Numbered from the stretch's first letter, positions 1 through 9,757 are shown. The stretch: DNA of 43,311 nt from Candidatus Sumerlaeaceae bacterium (GCA_026419455.1 JANZZJ010000261.1:1-43311), one strand, 5' to 3'. A program made the numbers and translations. Notes: generated by a model not told the origin, from the letters alone.

Positions 1-1101
1 GTGGTGGGTATAAGCACGGTCGCGCCGGCGGCCGAAGATGGTGCGCCGGCGGTGCCAGCGGCTGCCACTCCTGCACCGTTACAGCCACCCCCTGGGGCGG
101 GAGCACCTGCGGCGGCTGGGGCTCCTACCTTGCCAGCGCTCCCGGGACTTGGATCTGATGTTTCGGGCGCAGGGGCCGCAGGGGCTGTCCCAACTCCCCC
201 TCCATTACCGAGCCTTGGTCAGGTGGCAAGCGAAGAAACAGGCACGACGCCAAGTGCTGCCGCACCTGCTGCGCCGGTCGAATTGTACGAGTTTCTTTTC
301 ATGAAGCACGACGAGTACGGACCAGTGCGGCTTAAGCTGACCCCTCAAGAGGCAGAAAAGATACGCGAAAAAGAAGTTAATTTGTTAATGAAAGAGTTTC
401 CTGCATCAGCTCAGGTTCAACAGGGCGGGCAGCCACAGCAGGATGCGACAAGGGCCATTGCCGAGTGGGACTTTTACTGCGAACAACTCGAACTTTACTC
501 GGATTACGTTAAAGAGGTTGTACTTCCTGAAAAGAAAGACGAGCTGGATACCCCGAATTTCGATTTTACGAAACAGGAAGAGCCTGCTCAGTGGCGAAGT
601 GACCTCAAGACAACATACGAGAAAAAGGCTCAGGAACTTACGAACGAGCAGCGCGATGAAAACATTGCGTTCTATGAGCGGCTTCAGCAGCGTGAGGATA
701 GGCGAAAACGCTACTACGAATGGATAGCCTCGCAACAGCGTGAGCTTGATGAATGGGCAAAAGTGTGGGCGCGACGAGCTAATGCCACGCAATGGGTCAC
801 GGCAAGTGGAGAGATTCGTCGCGATGATTGGTATTACGGGAAGAACTTTAATGCGCGCGAGCCGGTGGCAACCACCATTGATGGGCAAACTTACGTTTTC
901 TCGGCGGAGCCTGTAGCCGGTGTGCGACGCGACGAGCTTAACGTTATTTCGACGAATTTGACGCCATACGATATTCTCGATAAGAACGGTGTTTTGAAGA
1001 ACCCTGCGACAGAAAGGCAGCGTGGGACGTTGGTGGAACCGCCAGCTCAGCCGACGCCAACGCCAGTTCAGGGCATCATACAAGTTCTCGGCAGCCAGTA
1101 A
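1..1101 (+). CDS. Hypothetical protein with Ala/Pro/Gly-rich N-terminal stretch (probably truncated by window start)
   Basis: Open from base 1 to TAA at 1099-1101; low-complexity PAAATPAPLQPPPGAGAP... stretch followed by a charged Glu/Lys/Arg-rich region; no family recognised. Confidence 0.7.
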   Translation: MVGISTVAPAAEDGAPAVPAAATPAPLQPPPGAGAPAAAGAPTLPALPGLGSDVSGAGAAGAVPTPPPLPSLGQVASEETGTTPSAAAPAAPVELYEFLFMKHDEYGPVRLKLTPQEAEKIREKEVNLLMKEFPASAQVQQGGQPQQDATRAIAEWDFYCEQLELYSDYVKEVVLPEKKDELDTPNFDFTKQEEPAQWRSDLKTTYEKKAQELTNEQRDENIAFYERLQQREDRRKRYYEWIASQQRELDEWAKVWARRANATQWVTASGEIRRDDWYYGKNFNAREPVATTIDGQTYVFSAEPVAGVRRDELNVISTNLTPYDILDKNGVLKNPATERQRGTLVEPPAQPTPTPVQGIIQVLGSQ

Positions 1102-1147
1102 CCAATTTAAATTTTGGCGGCGTGCAATAAACGGAAGACGGCCGGTG

Positions 1148-1153
1148 TATAAT
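1148..1153 (+). promoter_or_regulatory. Candidate -10 box (TATAAT) for the leuA T-box leader
   Basis: Exact TATAAT upstream of the T-box stem I; -35 region (CAATAA at 17-nt spacing) is weak. Confidence 0.4.
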
Positions 1154-1184
1154 CGCACAAAACTACGTTCTTTGACTTCACGTT

Positions 1185-1455
1185 AAAGGCGTTGAAGAGG
1201 AGTAGTAGGAACAAGCTCGGCCTTGAGAGAGCCGCTGGATGGTGCGAAGCGGTGGCGAGCCTTCCGAACTCGCCTTGGAGCCGCGATGGTGAATAACCGG
1301 CAAATGAGCCGGGGGTAGCTGTCGCCGCGAGCTCGGCGTAAAAGGAGCAAAGGAAGGCGTTTCGGCGGTTTTTCAACCCCCGACGCGAAGCTGGGTGGTA
1401 CCACGAATAAAAGGTTCGTCCCCGCGACTGAGTTCAGTCGCGGGGCTTTCTGTTT
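1185..1455 (+). promoter_or_regulatory. T-box leader (tRNA-sensing riboswitch), predicted Leu specifier CUC
   Basis: AGTAGTAG (S-turn-like), AGAGAGCCGCTGGATGGTGCGAAGCGG (stem I distal region), GAA-CTC-GCCTTGGAG (specifier loop, CTC at 1269-1271), GGGTGGTACCACG at 1393-1405 (antiterminator T-box), TTCGTCCCC then GC-rich terminator; leuA downstream. Confidence 0.95.
1420..1455 (+). terminator. Intrinsic terminator of the T-box leader
   Basis: CCCCGCGACTG-AGTT-CAGTCGCGGGG followed by CTTTCTGTTT. Confidence 0.9.
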
Positions 1456-1679
1456 AGGGATCCATGAAGACGAATGAAAAAATAGCTAGCAGGTGGCAAA
1501 GACCGAAATTCGGGTGGGTGGGTTGTACTTCATCCGCCCAGAGGGTTTGTTTCGCGTTTCGCAGCCGTAGCACCCTCGCCCTATGATGCCCGGAACGTCG
1601 TCAGCATCTAGTAGCTCGATGTTTCCACGTCAACGTTACCGCGCAACGCACTACAGCAGCTTGGCTAAGGAGAAATCTT

Positions 1680-3248
1680 ATGACAAACAACATTAACGAC
1701 CCAAATCGTGTGATCATTTTCGACACCACGCTTCGTGATGGCGAACAATCGCCTGGAGCCACCATGAATCTTCAGGAGAAACTCGAGATTGCACGCCAGC
1801 TCGCCCGCTTGGGGGTAGATGTTATCGAAGCGGGATTTCCGATTTCATCTCCGGGAGATTTCGAAGCGGTGTGTGCTATTGCCGAGGAGATTAAAGGACC
1901 AGTGATTTGCGGGCTCGCCCGCGCCATCGAGAAGGACATTGTTCGCTGTGGTGAGGCAGTTACACGGAATAAACGCGGGCGGATCCACACGTTCATTGCC
2001 ACGTCCCAAATCCACATCGAAAAGAAGCTGCGCATGACAAAAGAAAAGGTTATCGAAACGGCTGTCAACGCGGTCAAACTGGCGAAAACTTTCACGCCGG
2101 ACGTCGAGTTCTCCTGCGAAGATGCAGGCCGAACTGACTGGGATTACATGGTGGACGTGATCAATGCAGTTATTGAAGCCGGGGCCACAACCATTAACAT
2201 CCCGGATACCGTAGGCTACTGTAATCCTTGGGAATTTGGCGAGTGCATTGCTTACCTTCGCAAGAAGGTCAAGGACGCGGACAAAGTCGTGTTTAGTGCT
2301 CACTGTCATAACGACCTGGGATTGGCCGTGGCGAACTCACTGGCAGCCTTGCGTGCAGGTGCCCGCCAAGTCGAATGCACGATAAACGGGATTGGTGAGC
2401 GTGCAGGAAATGCGTCGCTCGAAGAGATCGTCATGAACCTGAAGGTTCGCCAAGATTTCTTCGGGCTGACAACAGGCATTAATACGAAGGAAATTTACCG
2501 GACATCGCGCCTCGTTTCAGAGATTACTGGCATTCGGGTCCAGCGCAACAAGGCTATCGTTGGAGCCAATGCGTTTGCCCATGAGGCAGGAATTCACCAG
2601 GACGGTGTGCTGAAGGAGCGCTCCACGTATGAAATCATGAGGGCGGAGGACGTTGGCTGGACAGGAGAGTCTATGGTGCTTGGTAAGCACTCAGGCCGCC
2701 ACGCCTTCAAAACGCGACTCGCTCAGCTCGGCTACGACACTCTCTCTGAAGAAGAGATCAATAAGGCGTTTGAGCGGTTCAAAGAGCTGTGTGACAAGAA
2801 GAAAGAGGTACTGGATGAGGACCTTTATGCCATCGTTGAAGACGAGGTTTTTCATGCGCCCGAAATTTACCAGCTCGAGTATCTTGGCTTCACGAGTGGC
2901 ACGTCGACTATTCCCACGGCAACAGTGCGGCTGCGAAAGGGCGAACAGGTCATGCAGGAGGCTAGTTGCGGCGACGGGCCGGTAGATGCCGCTTTTCGGG
3001 CAGTTGAGCGATTAGTCAATGTCGAGACTGAGCTAGTGGAATACACCGTAGATGCTGTGACGGGTGGGACGGATGCACAGGGACAAGTCTCGGTGACAGT
3101 GCGCGTTAATGGAAAGAAAGTCCGTGCTCGCAGCTCCCACACCGATATTGTTACGGCAAGCGTCAAAGCTTATCTCCATGCTATAAACAAAGCACTCCAA
3201 TTAAAAGATGCTGGGGCTGGAAATGATGTGCCGAAAACGGGTATGTGA
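1680..3248 (+). CDS. leuA: 2-isopropylmalate synthase
   Basis: [49 protein letters not shown]-terminal regulatory (LeuA dimer) domain present; RBS AAGGAG upstream. Confidence 0.97.
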   Translation: MTNNINDPNRVIIFDTTLRDGEQSPGATMNLQEKLEIARQLARLGVDVIEAGFPISSPGDFEAVCAIAEEIKGPVICGLARAIEKDIVRCGEAVTRNKRGRIHTFIATSQIHIEKKLRMTKEKVIETAVNAVKLAKTFTPDVEFSCEDAGRTDWDYMVDVINAVIEAGATTINIPDTVGYCNPWEFGECIAYLRKKVKDADKVVFSAHCHNDLGLAVANSLAALRAGARQVECTINGIGERAGNASLEEIVMNLKVRQDFFGLTTGINTKEIYRTSRLVSEITGIRVQRNKAIVGANAFAHEAGIHQDGVLKERSTYEIMRAEDVGWTGESMVLGKHSGRHAFKTRLAQLGYDTLSEEEINKAFERFKELCDKKKEVLDEDLYAIVEDEVFHAPEIYQLEYLGFTSGTSTIPTATVRLRKGEQVMQEASCGDGPVDAAFRAVERLVNVETELVEYTVDAVTGGTDAQGQVSVTVRVNGKKVRARSSHTDIVTASVKAYLHAINKALQLKDAGAGNDVPKTGM

Positions 3249-3293
3249 ACGCTTGTCGGTGTCGCGGAGCACGTAGAGATAGGATAAAATTTC

Positions 3294-3325
3294 AGCGGGG
3301 GGCAAGTATGTCCCGCCGCTTTTTT
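3294..3325 (+). terminator. Probable intrinsic terminator downstream of leuA
   Basis: AGCGGGGGG / CCCGCCGCT imperfect hairpin followed by TTTTT. Confidence 0.6.
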
Positions 3326-3453
3326 ATGTTTGCGGCCTCCCGACGTCCCGCCGTCATTCGCGTCGCAACATCGTCACAGCAGACAGCTTGGAAGTGAATT
3401 AGCGTGTTTGAGGAACTAGACCGCAGTGCAGATCGGATGCATTCTGGTAATAG

Positions 3454-4089
3454 TTAGGCTTTAAGGTCTATCGCCGCTAGGCGCAGCTGGTTTATCCTAC
3501 GCATCATCTCTTGGGCCAAAGCATCGTAGGCTTCGCGCTTATCAACCGAGTGGAACAAGACTTCACAAGCTCGAAAGGGAGAGCCATAATACACCCGGAC
3601 TTTTCGTAGGCAGGGCCAAGTTTTACCGCGAGGTAAGGCTTCATACGTGCCGTCGATATAAACTGGCACAATGGGAACGTCCGCCAGTAAAGCAATCATT
3701 GCTGCGCCGGCTTTCGCCGGCTGTAGCTCTCCATTCCGCGTGCGAGTTCCTTCCGGAAAAAGAAGAAGGACATTACCAGCCTTGAGTGTATCAATGCACT
3801 CTTTGAGTGCTCGACGATCGACACCCGCGCGGTCGATGGGATGAGCATAGAGACGCCGGATAGCCCAGCCTAACACTGGAAGATCAAAAAGCTCGCGTTT
3901 TGCCAGGGTATGGCACGCCCTGGGCACACCAACGGCGACTAACGGTGGATCAAGGTTACTGGCGTGATTGGAGACCAAAAGACATCCGCCTTCTGGGGGG
4001 ATGTTTTGTCGTCCAATGTGCTCTAGCCTAAATAGGACGCGTGCGAGCCAAAGAATCAGTGCGCGCACCAAGCGATAGAAAGGACTCAT
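3454..4089 (-). CDS. plsC: 1-acyl-sn-glycerol-3-phosphate acyltransferase (PlsC family)
   Basis: NHASNLDP (HX4D) and FPEGTRTRNG motifs; overlaps the upstream cmk-containing ORF by 4 bp. Confidence 0.92.
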   Translation of the reverse strand: MSPFYRLVRALILWLARVLFRLEHIGRQNIPPEGGCLLVSNHASNLDPPLVAVGVPRACHTLAKRELFDLPVLGWAIRRLYAHPIDRAGVDRRALKECIDTLKAGNVLLLFPEGTRTRNGELQPAKAGAAMIALLADVPIVPVYIDGTYEALPRGKTWPCLRKVRVYYGSPFRACEVLFHSVDKREAYDALAQEMMRRINQLRLAAIDLKA

Positions 4090-5303
4090 GATGGAGCACC
4101 AACGCTGCCGCCGACAAGTGCTGCGACAATTTCCACTGCTTCCTCCAAGGAAATGCCAGTTGTATCGAGTATGGTAGCCGTGGGTGCCAGGCGCAACGCT
4201 CCATGGGTTCGAATCCTGTCGCGGCGATCGCGCTCAATGATGTCCATCCGCAGGCGTTCAACGTCCACGGCATGGCCCTCCTGCTGGTGTTGCACCAGGC
4301 GCCGCCGAATCCGTTCTTCAAGACTGGCAACGACGTAAAATTTCCAATGCGCTTCGGGCACCACTACAGTTCCAATGTCGCGACCGTCGAGCACACACCT
4401 GCCGCGGAGAGCCATTTGGCGTTGCAGACGTACCAGCTCGGCTCGTACGTTCGGAATATCTGCCACGGGACTCGTATTGCGGGAAACCTCGGGAGCACGG
4501 ATAGCTTCGGTAACGTCTTCGCCATTGAGCAGGACACGACCAGGCATGTCATCGGGCTGTTCAACATATCGAATGTCCAGCGAATGTGCCAGCTCGGCCA
4601 ACGCATCTTGATCGTCAAGCGGGATCCCCCGACGCATGGCTTCAAAAGCGACGCACCGGTACATGGCTCCCGTATCAATGTGCATAAAGCCAAGGCGCTT
4701 TGCCACCTTTTTAGCGAGAGAACTTTTGCCAGAGGCCACTGGGCCATCAATAGCGACGATGGTGGCAAAAACATCCTCTTCTTCGTCTTTGTAGCGCTCA
4801 TGAAGCTCCTCAAGGATGCGTGCCGCTATTTCTTCTGGTGTATGTTCGGTAGTGTCGAGGTGGATGTGAGACGTTTCCGCATAGAGATCTCGTCGCTCGT
4901 GCAAAAGCTGTGTAAGTTTTTTTAATGGCTGAGAACGGGACAGAAGAGGTCGATCGGGATCTTCCCCAATTCGCTCTGCGAGAACTTCGGCGGGAGCATC
5001 GAGCCAGACAACGAGTCCCAAATCGCGAAGGAGCTGACGATTTTCGGCCCTCTTGACGATTCCTCCCCCCGTTGCAATCACAGCGTGGCGACTAGAAGCG
5101 ATCTCCTCGAGAACTTGGCTTTCAAGGTCACGGAAGTGTTCTTCTCCATGGCCTTGAAATATTTCGGCAATCGTCATCCCGGCTCGTCGTTCGACTAGTT
5201 CGTCGAGATCGATGAACTCCATGCCGGTTTTTTCAGCGAGGAGGCGGCCAATCGTTGTTTTGCCGCTACCCATCATACCTATGAGAACAACGTTCGTGTC
5301 CAT
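4086..5303 (-). CDS. Bifunctional fusion: shikimate kinase (N-terminal) - cytidylate kinase (C-terminal)
   Basis: N-term VVLIGMMGSGKTTIGRLLAEKTGMEFIDLDE..., GGGIV (AroK); C-term IVAIDGPVASGKSSLAKKVAKRLGFMHIDTGAMYR, GRDIGTVV (Cmk); one uninterrupted 405-aa ORF. Confidence 0.94.
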   Translation of the reverse strand: MDTNVVLIGMMGSGKTTIGRLLAEKTGMEFIDLDELVERRAGMTIAEIFQGHGEEHFRDLESQVLEEIASSRHAVIATGGGIVKRAENRQLLRDLGLVVWLDAPAEVLAERIGEDPDRPLLSRSQPLKKLTQLLHERRDLYAETSHIHLDTTEHTPEEIAARILEELHERYKDEEEDVFATIVAIDGPVASGKSSLAKKVAKRLGFMHIDTGAMYRCVAFEAMRRGIPLDDQDALAELAHSLDIRYVEQPDDMPGRVLLNGEDVTEAIRAPEVSRNTSPVADIPNVRAELVRLQRQMALRGRCVLDGRDIGTVVVPEAHWKFYVVASLEERIRRRLVQHQQEGHAVDVERLRMDIIERDRRDRIRTHGALRLAPTATILDTTGISLEEAVEIVAALVGGSVGAPS

Positions 5304-5306
5304 GCT

Positions 5307-6533
5307 TCAATAAGCGTCCAGATATTCAATGTAATTGCAGTAATTTGCTTTAATTTCAGCAACTGAGTCACCACCGAATTTTTCTAGAAACGCCTGAGCA
5401 AGCACGAAAGCGACAATAGCTTCACCCACAACGGCGGCTGCAGGTACGGCGCACACATCGCTGCGCTCGCGTACTGCTTCGAAAGAGTCTTTCGTTTTTA
5501 AATCGACACTCTGCAAAGGACGCATGAGTGTGGCGATGGGCTTCATGACGGCGCGCACGATGATAGGCTCACCATTGCTCATTCCCCCCTCAATCCCACC
5601 GGCATTATTAGATAAATGAAAAAATCCGCCGGAGGGCCCGCGCCCTCGCTCACGGACGAGTCGTTCGCGTTCCGCTGGGTCGTCGGTAAAAGCGATGGGA
5701 TCGTGCACACTTGAGCCAAGATTGTCAGCCACATCAAATCCCATGCCCACGCTCACACCCTTAATTGCCTGGCAACTCATCAATCCGTACGCAAGGCGAG
5801 CATCAAGTTTTTCGTCCCAGTTCATCGTGTTTCCTAAGCCGACTGGCACACCGGTGGCAATAACCTCGTAAACGCCACCTACTGTGTCGCCATTTTCTTT
5901 CGCCTTGCGGATGAGCTCCTTCATCTGGGACTCGACTTCTGGACGAGCCACACGCAAATCGCTGTTTTCAGCGCATGTTCGTATGGTTTCAAAGTCGAGG
6001 CCTTTGGTATTCACTCGGATTCCGCCGATGTTCACGACGTGGCTGAAAATGGATATCCCAAATTCTTCGAGAAGCCTTCTGCAAATTGACCCGACCGCGA
6101 CACGGGCAGCTGTTTCGCGAGCGGAAGCCCTCTCTAGGATATTCCGAGCGTCGCGCTGGCCAAATTTGAGCACTCCCGGCAAGTCCGCATGACCGGGGCG
6201 TGGTCGCGTGACAACTCTTTGGTCGTCAAGCTGGCCGGGTTCCGGATCCATTTGCTCGCGCCACACTTGATAGTCTTGGTTGGTAATCACCAGTGCGATG
6301 GGAGAACCGAGCGTGTAGCCTTTTCGAACTCCGCCAACAATTTGCACAGTGTCCTTTTCTATTTTCATGCGGGCCCCACGGCCATAACCCTGCTGGCGTC
6401 GCGCAAGGTCCCGGTTAATGTAATCGGCTGAGAGGTAAAGTCCTGCAGGCACTCCACGAATAATGGCCGTGAGTTGTGGACCATGGGACTCGCCCGCTGT
6501 GAGGTAATCAAGTCGTTTCACAATTTGAAACAC
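5307..6533 (-). CDS. aroC: Chorismate synthase
   Basis: LTAGESHGPQL, GRGARMKIE, RPGHADLPG, NNAGGIEGGMSNGEPI. Confidence 0.97.
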   Translation of the reverse strand: MFQIVKRLDYLTAGESHGPQLTAIIRGVPAGLYLSADYINRDLARRQQGYGRGARMKIEKDTVQIVGGVRKGYTLGSPIALVITNQDYQVWREQMDPEPGQLDDQRVVTRPRPGHADLPGVLKFGQRDARNILERASARETAARVAVGSICRRLLEEFGISIFSHVVNIGGIRVNTKGLDFETIRTCAENSDLRVARPEVESQMKELIRKAKENGDTVGGVYEVIATGVPVGLGNTMNWDEKLDARLAYGLMSCQAIKGVSVGMGFDVADNLGSSVHDPIAFTDDPAERERLVRERGRGPSGGFFHLSNNAGGIEGGMSNGEPIIVRAVMKPIATLMRPLQSVDLKTKDSFEAVRERSDVCAVPAAAVVGEAIVAFVLAQAFLEKFGGDSVAEIKANYCNYIEYLDAY

Positions 6534-6590
6534 CTCCCGGATAAGAAATGTAACCAGATGAGCGGAAGGAGATGAAGCTCATCAGCTTAA

Positions 6591-7304
6591 TCACAAGCGG
6601 TCTGAACGAAGTATCTGAGCCAAATCGCCAGTCTTCACCCCCAAAGCGTTGGCATCGTCGGTATCGAGGTGGAGCTCCGCGCGAAACGTTTCCGCCACTC
6701 GAACTTGGACGTCGAAGAGAATCGCAGGTCTTTCGCCTTCGATTCGCACTGCTACTACGTCCCTATCCCGTAATCCTAGCACACTGGCTTGGCTTGGGTG
6801 CATGTGAATATGGCGGTTAGCTCGTATCACTCCAGCGGCAATGGTTATGGAACCAGCAGGACCTACAAGCGTTATTCCAGATGTGTCGCGGTGGTCACCG
6901 CTAGGACGAATAGGTGGGAGTCTCTTAAGGCCAAGGCCGTAACAATCTGTAAGCGAGAGCTCGACTTGAGTGGTAGAACGCAGGGGCCCTAACACGCGAA
7001 TCGGCCCCAGACAACGGCCTACTGGCGAAACAATCGTGACCTGCTGCTCACTGGCATACTCCCCTACTTGCTTGAGAGGGCGCAATACAGTGAGTTGCGA
7101 ATCTGCTCCAAAGAGAATGGCATGGTGTTCCCGACTCAAATGCACATGCCGCGCGGAAACGCCAATGGGTACCCGCCCGGCTTTAATGTCCTCGCTAATA
7201 AGCCCATTATCCGATTGAGGCATTAGCGACGATGCATTCCCACGGCTACTAGCGAGACGCTCGAGGACGCGCGCCACTATTGTATCCACCACACGTTCAT
7301 CCAT
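6591..7304 (-). CDS. pduL: Phosphate propanoyltransferase (PduL-type phosphotransacylase) with N-terminal amphipathic extension
   Basis: VPIGVSARHVHLSREH...RPLKQVGEYASEQQVTIV...RANRHIHMHPSQA; N-terminal MDERVVDTIVARVLERLAS plus linker. Confidence 0.93.
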   Translation of the reverse strand: MDERVVDTIVARVLERLASSRGNASSLMPQSDNGLISEDIKAGRVPIGVSARHVHLSREHHAILFGADSQLTVLRPLKQVGEYASEQQVTIVSPVGRCLGPIRVLGPLRSTTQVELSLTDCYGLGLKRLPPIRPSGDHRDTSGITLVGPAGSITIAAGVIRANRHIHMHPSQASVLGLRDRDVVAVRIEGERPAILFDVQVRVAETFRAELHLDTDDANALGVKTGDLAQILRSDRL

Positions 7305-7336
7305 ACAGGGATGGAGTATGAAGAAGGGTTAGAGAA

Positions 7337-9757
7337 TCACTCAAGATCGAAATGAGGATGTTCGGCTGTTTGGCTGACTGTTTGAGCTTCGATAAGGTGA
7401 CCATCGGTCTGGATAAGAATAGCGCCATGCTGGTCGGTGCGATAAACTCTCGCCCCGTGTGCGTTCAGACGCTCGACGACCACCTGCGAAGGATGACCGT
7501 AACGATTCTTACGTCCGCAGGAGATCACTGCAATTTGCGGTGACAGCACATTCAGAAAGTCGTCCGATGTGCTTGAGGCACTGCCATGGTGGGCAACCTT
7601 AAGAACGTCACATTTGGGAACGCCGTCCCGCAACAGAGCGCTTTCGGCTTTTCTCTCTGCATCCCCTGTCATGAGGATAGAGAAGTCTTTATAAGTGACT
7701 GTGAGGACAAGTGAGTCGTCGTTTTCCGATGCTACTGTCGCTGTCGTCGAGCAGTCTGGGTTGAGAACCCTGACATCTAGGCCTGGACTAACAAGCGTCC
7801 TGTGGCCAGCACACACACGAACGACGCGCGGCAATTTGTCTGCTTGTGCGCCCTGGGGCAAAAGTCGATCCAGCTCAGCGACATTGTTTCCGATGACGAG
7901 GGTTCCGACCTGCCATTCTTCCAGCACTGCCTGCACACCACCCGAATGATCGCTGTCAAGATGAGTGACAACGAGATAGTCGAGAGGGTAGCAACCGAGA
8001 GCCTGGAGGTGAGGAACGACCACCAAACGTCCGACATCGGGCAGGGAGTTGCCCGCATCCACAAGGATATTTTGGCCAGTCGGGAGCTGAAGAAGAGCTG
8101 AATCCCCCTGGCCGACATCGAGAAACCATATCTTTAGGCGCCGGTCAGCCCTTTGCCAGGCCATAGCCACGAGAAGAACGAGAAGAGCCCCAAGACAATG
8201 GAGAGTTAGCCGTGCCCGTGCCTTGGGGACAAATTCAGGGGAATCGCGTCGTACAAAATAATATCCTGACAAAAGAATGACATAGTAGCCGCCGACAGCA
8301 ACGAGAGGACAGTGGCCAGTCCGTGCTATTGCCCAACTTTGGTGGGCGGTCATTTCAATAACTCCCATAAGAGCCCGCGCTAACATGGCTGTGGAAGCGC
8401 CAATGATGTTGGCCAGTGGGGCGGAGACGAGTGACGCTCCCACAGTAAGAAGCGAACTCACGATCACAGGACCTGCCAGAATTGCCCCGAGCACGTTCGC
8501 AAGTGGGGACAACATGTTGACCTGATGGAAATAATAAAGCTGGAGCGGGAAGATCAGTAAGGACACAGCGATTGTAACCCGGACGGTGTCGGTCAAAAGC
8601 TGCCAACATGAATTTAGCCATGTTGGAAAGTGGGATAACTGACCGACCGGCAGAATTTGTTTCAAGAGGGGGTAAAAAGATACAATACCAAGAACTCCTA
8701 CGGCTGAGAGGATAAATCCAGTCTGGTAAATGAGGGTTGGCTGCGCCAACAAAAGCGCCAAGCATGCCAGGCCGAGAGCACCTATGGGATCAATTTCTCT
8801 GCGAAACCATGTACTGGCGCCGTACGCAGTGAGCATCGTTCCGGCGCGCAACGCCGACGGCACAAATCCCGTCATAGCGACGTACGCCCACATAATGATC
8901 ACAGTAACGCCCCACGAAAGAGGCCACGACAGGCGTAGCGCTCGAACGGCCATCAACACGAAGGCAGCGAGCGCGCCTACGTGAAGGCCGCTAACGGCAA
9001 ACAGGTGAAACATGTTGCTATCGCGCAGCCAGCGGATTTCATCACGAATGAGGAGCCGCCGGTCGTTAAACAGTAAACTACCTACCCACCGGCTTTCTTT
9101 CCCCGACAACGTTTCAGACAGAGCGTTTAAAGCGTAGCGACGAACATCCCCTAGCCCCTCGTCAATAGTGCCAACGATGCCGCGGGGACTCAAGGCAGTC
9201 CATGAGCTGGTTCGAAGCACTGCGTAAATTCGCTGACGCGCTAGTCGTTCTCCGTAATCCAATACGAAAAAATTCCTATAGCTTTGAGGTTCATCCAAAA
9301 TTCCGCGGACTTCGATCCTCTGCCCCACTGTGGGGCATTGTGTCGTCAATTCTTCTCCGCGCGCGGTCAATGTGACAAGTACACCACCCTCCAGCGAAAC
9401 CGTGCCCAGGGCAGTCCTAATCACAGCCTGCCGCAGAACAAACCGCCTGCCAGTATCGCTCGTTGGCTCGATAAATGACACCGTGCCTTCGACTGTTGCT
9501 GACGTTGGGGGAGCAAGCGAGCGCAGAGAGTTTGTCGCCTGATGTGCTTCTCGAACCAAATTCCGGCTTACAGCACCACCTAAAAGGAAGACTACCCCCA
9601 TTATTGCGGGTGTGATGTCGCGGCGCAACACACCCCCTACGCAAGCAACGGCCCCAGCTCCCACGAGCAGATAAATCAGGGGTACATAGCGCCCAATTGC
9701 TAACCCAAACCCGTAGAGACATAAGAGAGGAATGATTGGGCGCTTGAAATAGGTCAT
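7337..9757 (-). CDS. comEC: ComEC/Rec2-family DNA internalization protein with C-terminal metallo-beta-lactamase domain
   Basis: Competence domain (FAVSGLHVGALAAF...ALRAGTML) with multiple TM helices and C-terminal WFLDVGQGDSALLQLPTGQNILVDAG, THLDSDHSGG. Confidence 0.94.
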   Translation of the reverse strand: MTYFKRPIIPLLCLYGFGLAIGRYVPLIYLLVGAGAVACVGGVLRRDITPAIMGVVFLLGGAVSRNLVREAHQATNSLRSLAPPTSATVEGTVSFIEPTSDTGRRFVLRQAVIRTALGTVSLEGGVLVTLTARGEELTTQCPTVGQRIEVRGILDEPQSYRNFFVLDYGERLARQRIYAVLRTSSWTALSPRGIVGTIDEGLGDVRRYALNALSETLSGKESRWVGSLLFNDRRLLIRDEIRWLRDSNMFHLFAVSGLHVGALAAFVLMAVRALRLSWPLSWGVTVIIMWAYVAMTGFVPSALRAGTMLTAYGASTWFRREIDPIGALGLACLALLLAQPTLIYQTGFILSAVGVLGIVSFYPLLKQILPVGQLSHFPTWLNSCWQLLTDTVRVTIAVSLLIFPLQLYYFHQVNMLSPLANVLGAILAGPVIVSSLLTVGASLVSAPLANIIGASTAMLARALMGVIEMTAHQSWAIARTGHCPLVAVGGYYVILLSGYYFVRRDSPEFVPKARARLTLHCLGALLVLLVAMAWQRADRRLKIWFLDVGQGDSALLQLPTGQNILVDAGNSLPDVGRLVVVPHLQALGCYPLDYLVVTHLDSDHSGGVQAVLEEWQVGTLVIGNNVAELDRLLPQGAQADKLPRVVRVCAGHRTLVSPGLDVRVLNPDCSTTATVASENDDSLVLTVTYKDFSILMTGDAERKAESALLRDGVPKCDVLKVAHHGSASSTSDDFLNVLSPQIAVISCGRKNRYGHPSQVVVERLNAHGARVYRTDQHGAILIQTDGHLIEAQTVSQTAEHPHFDLE

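Noticed and set aside
406-1158. 250-aa minus-strand ORF antisense to the first CDS
   Set aside because: Shadow ORF opposite a better-supported reading frame, Arg/Leu-rich, no recognisable domain
4203-4925. 240-aa plus-strand ORF
   Set aside because: Entirely antisense to the clear aroK::cmk fusion; no domain signature
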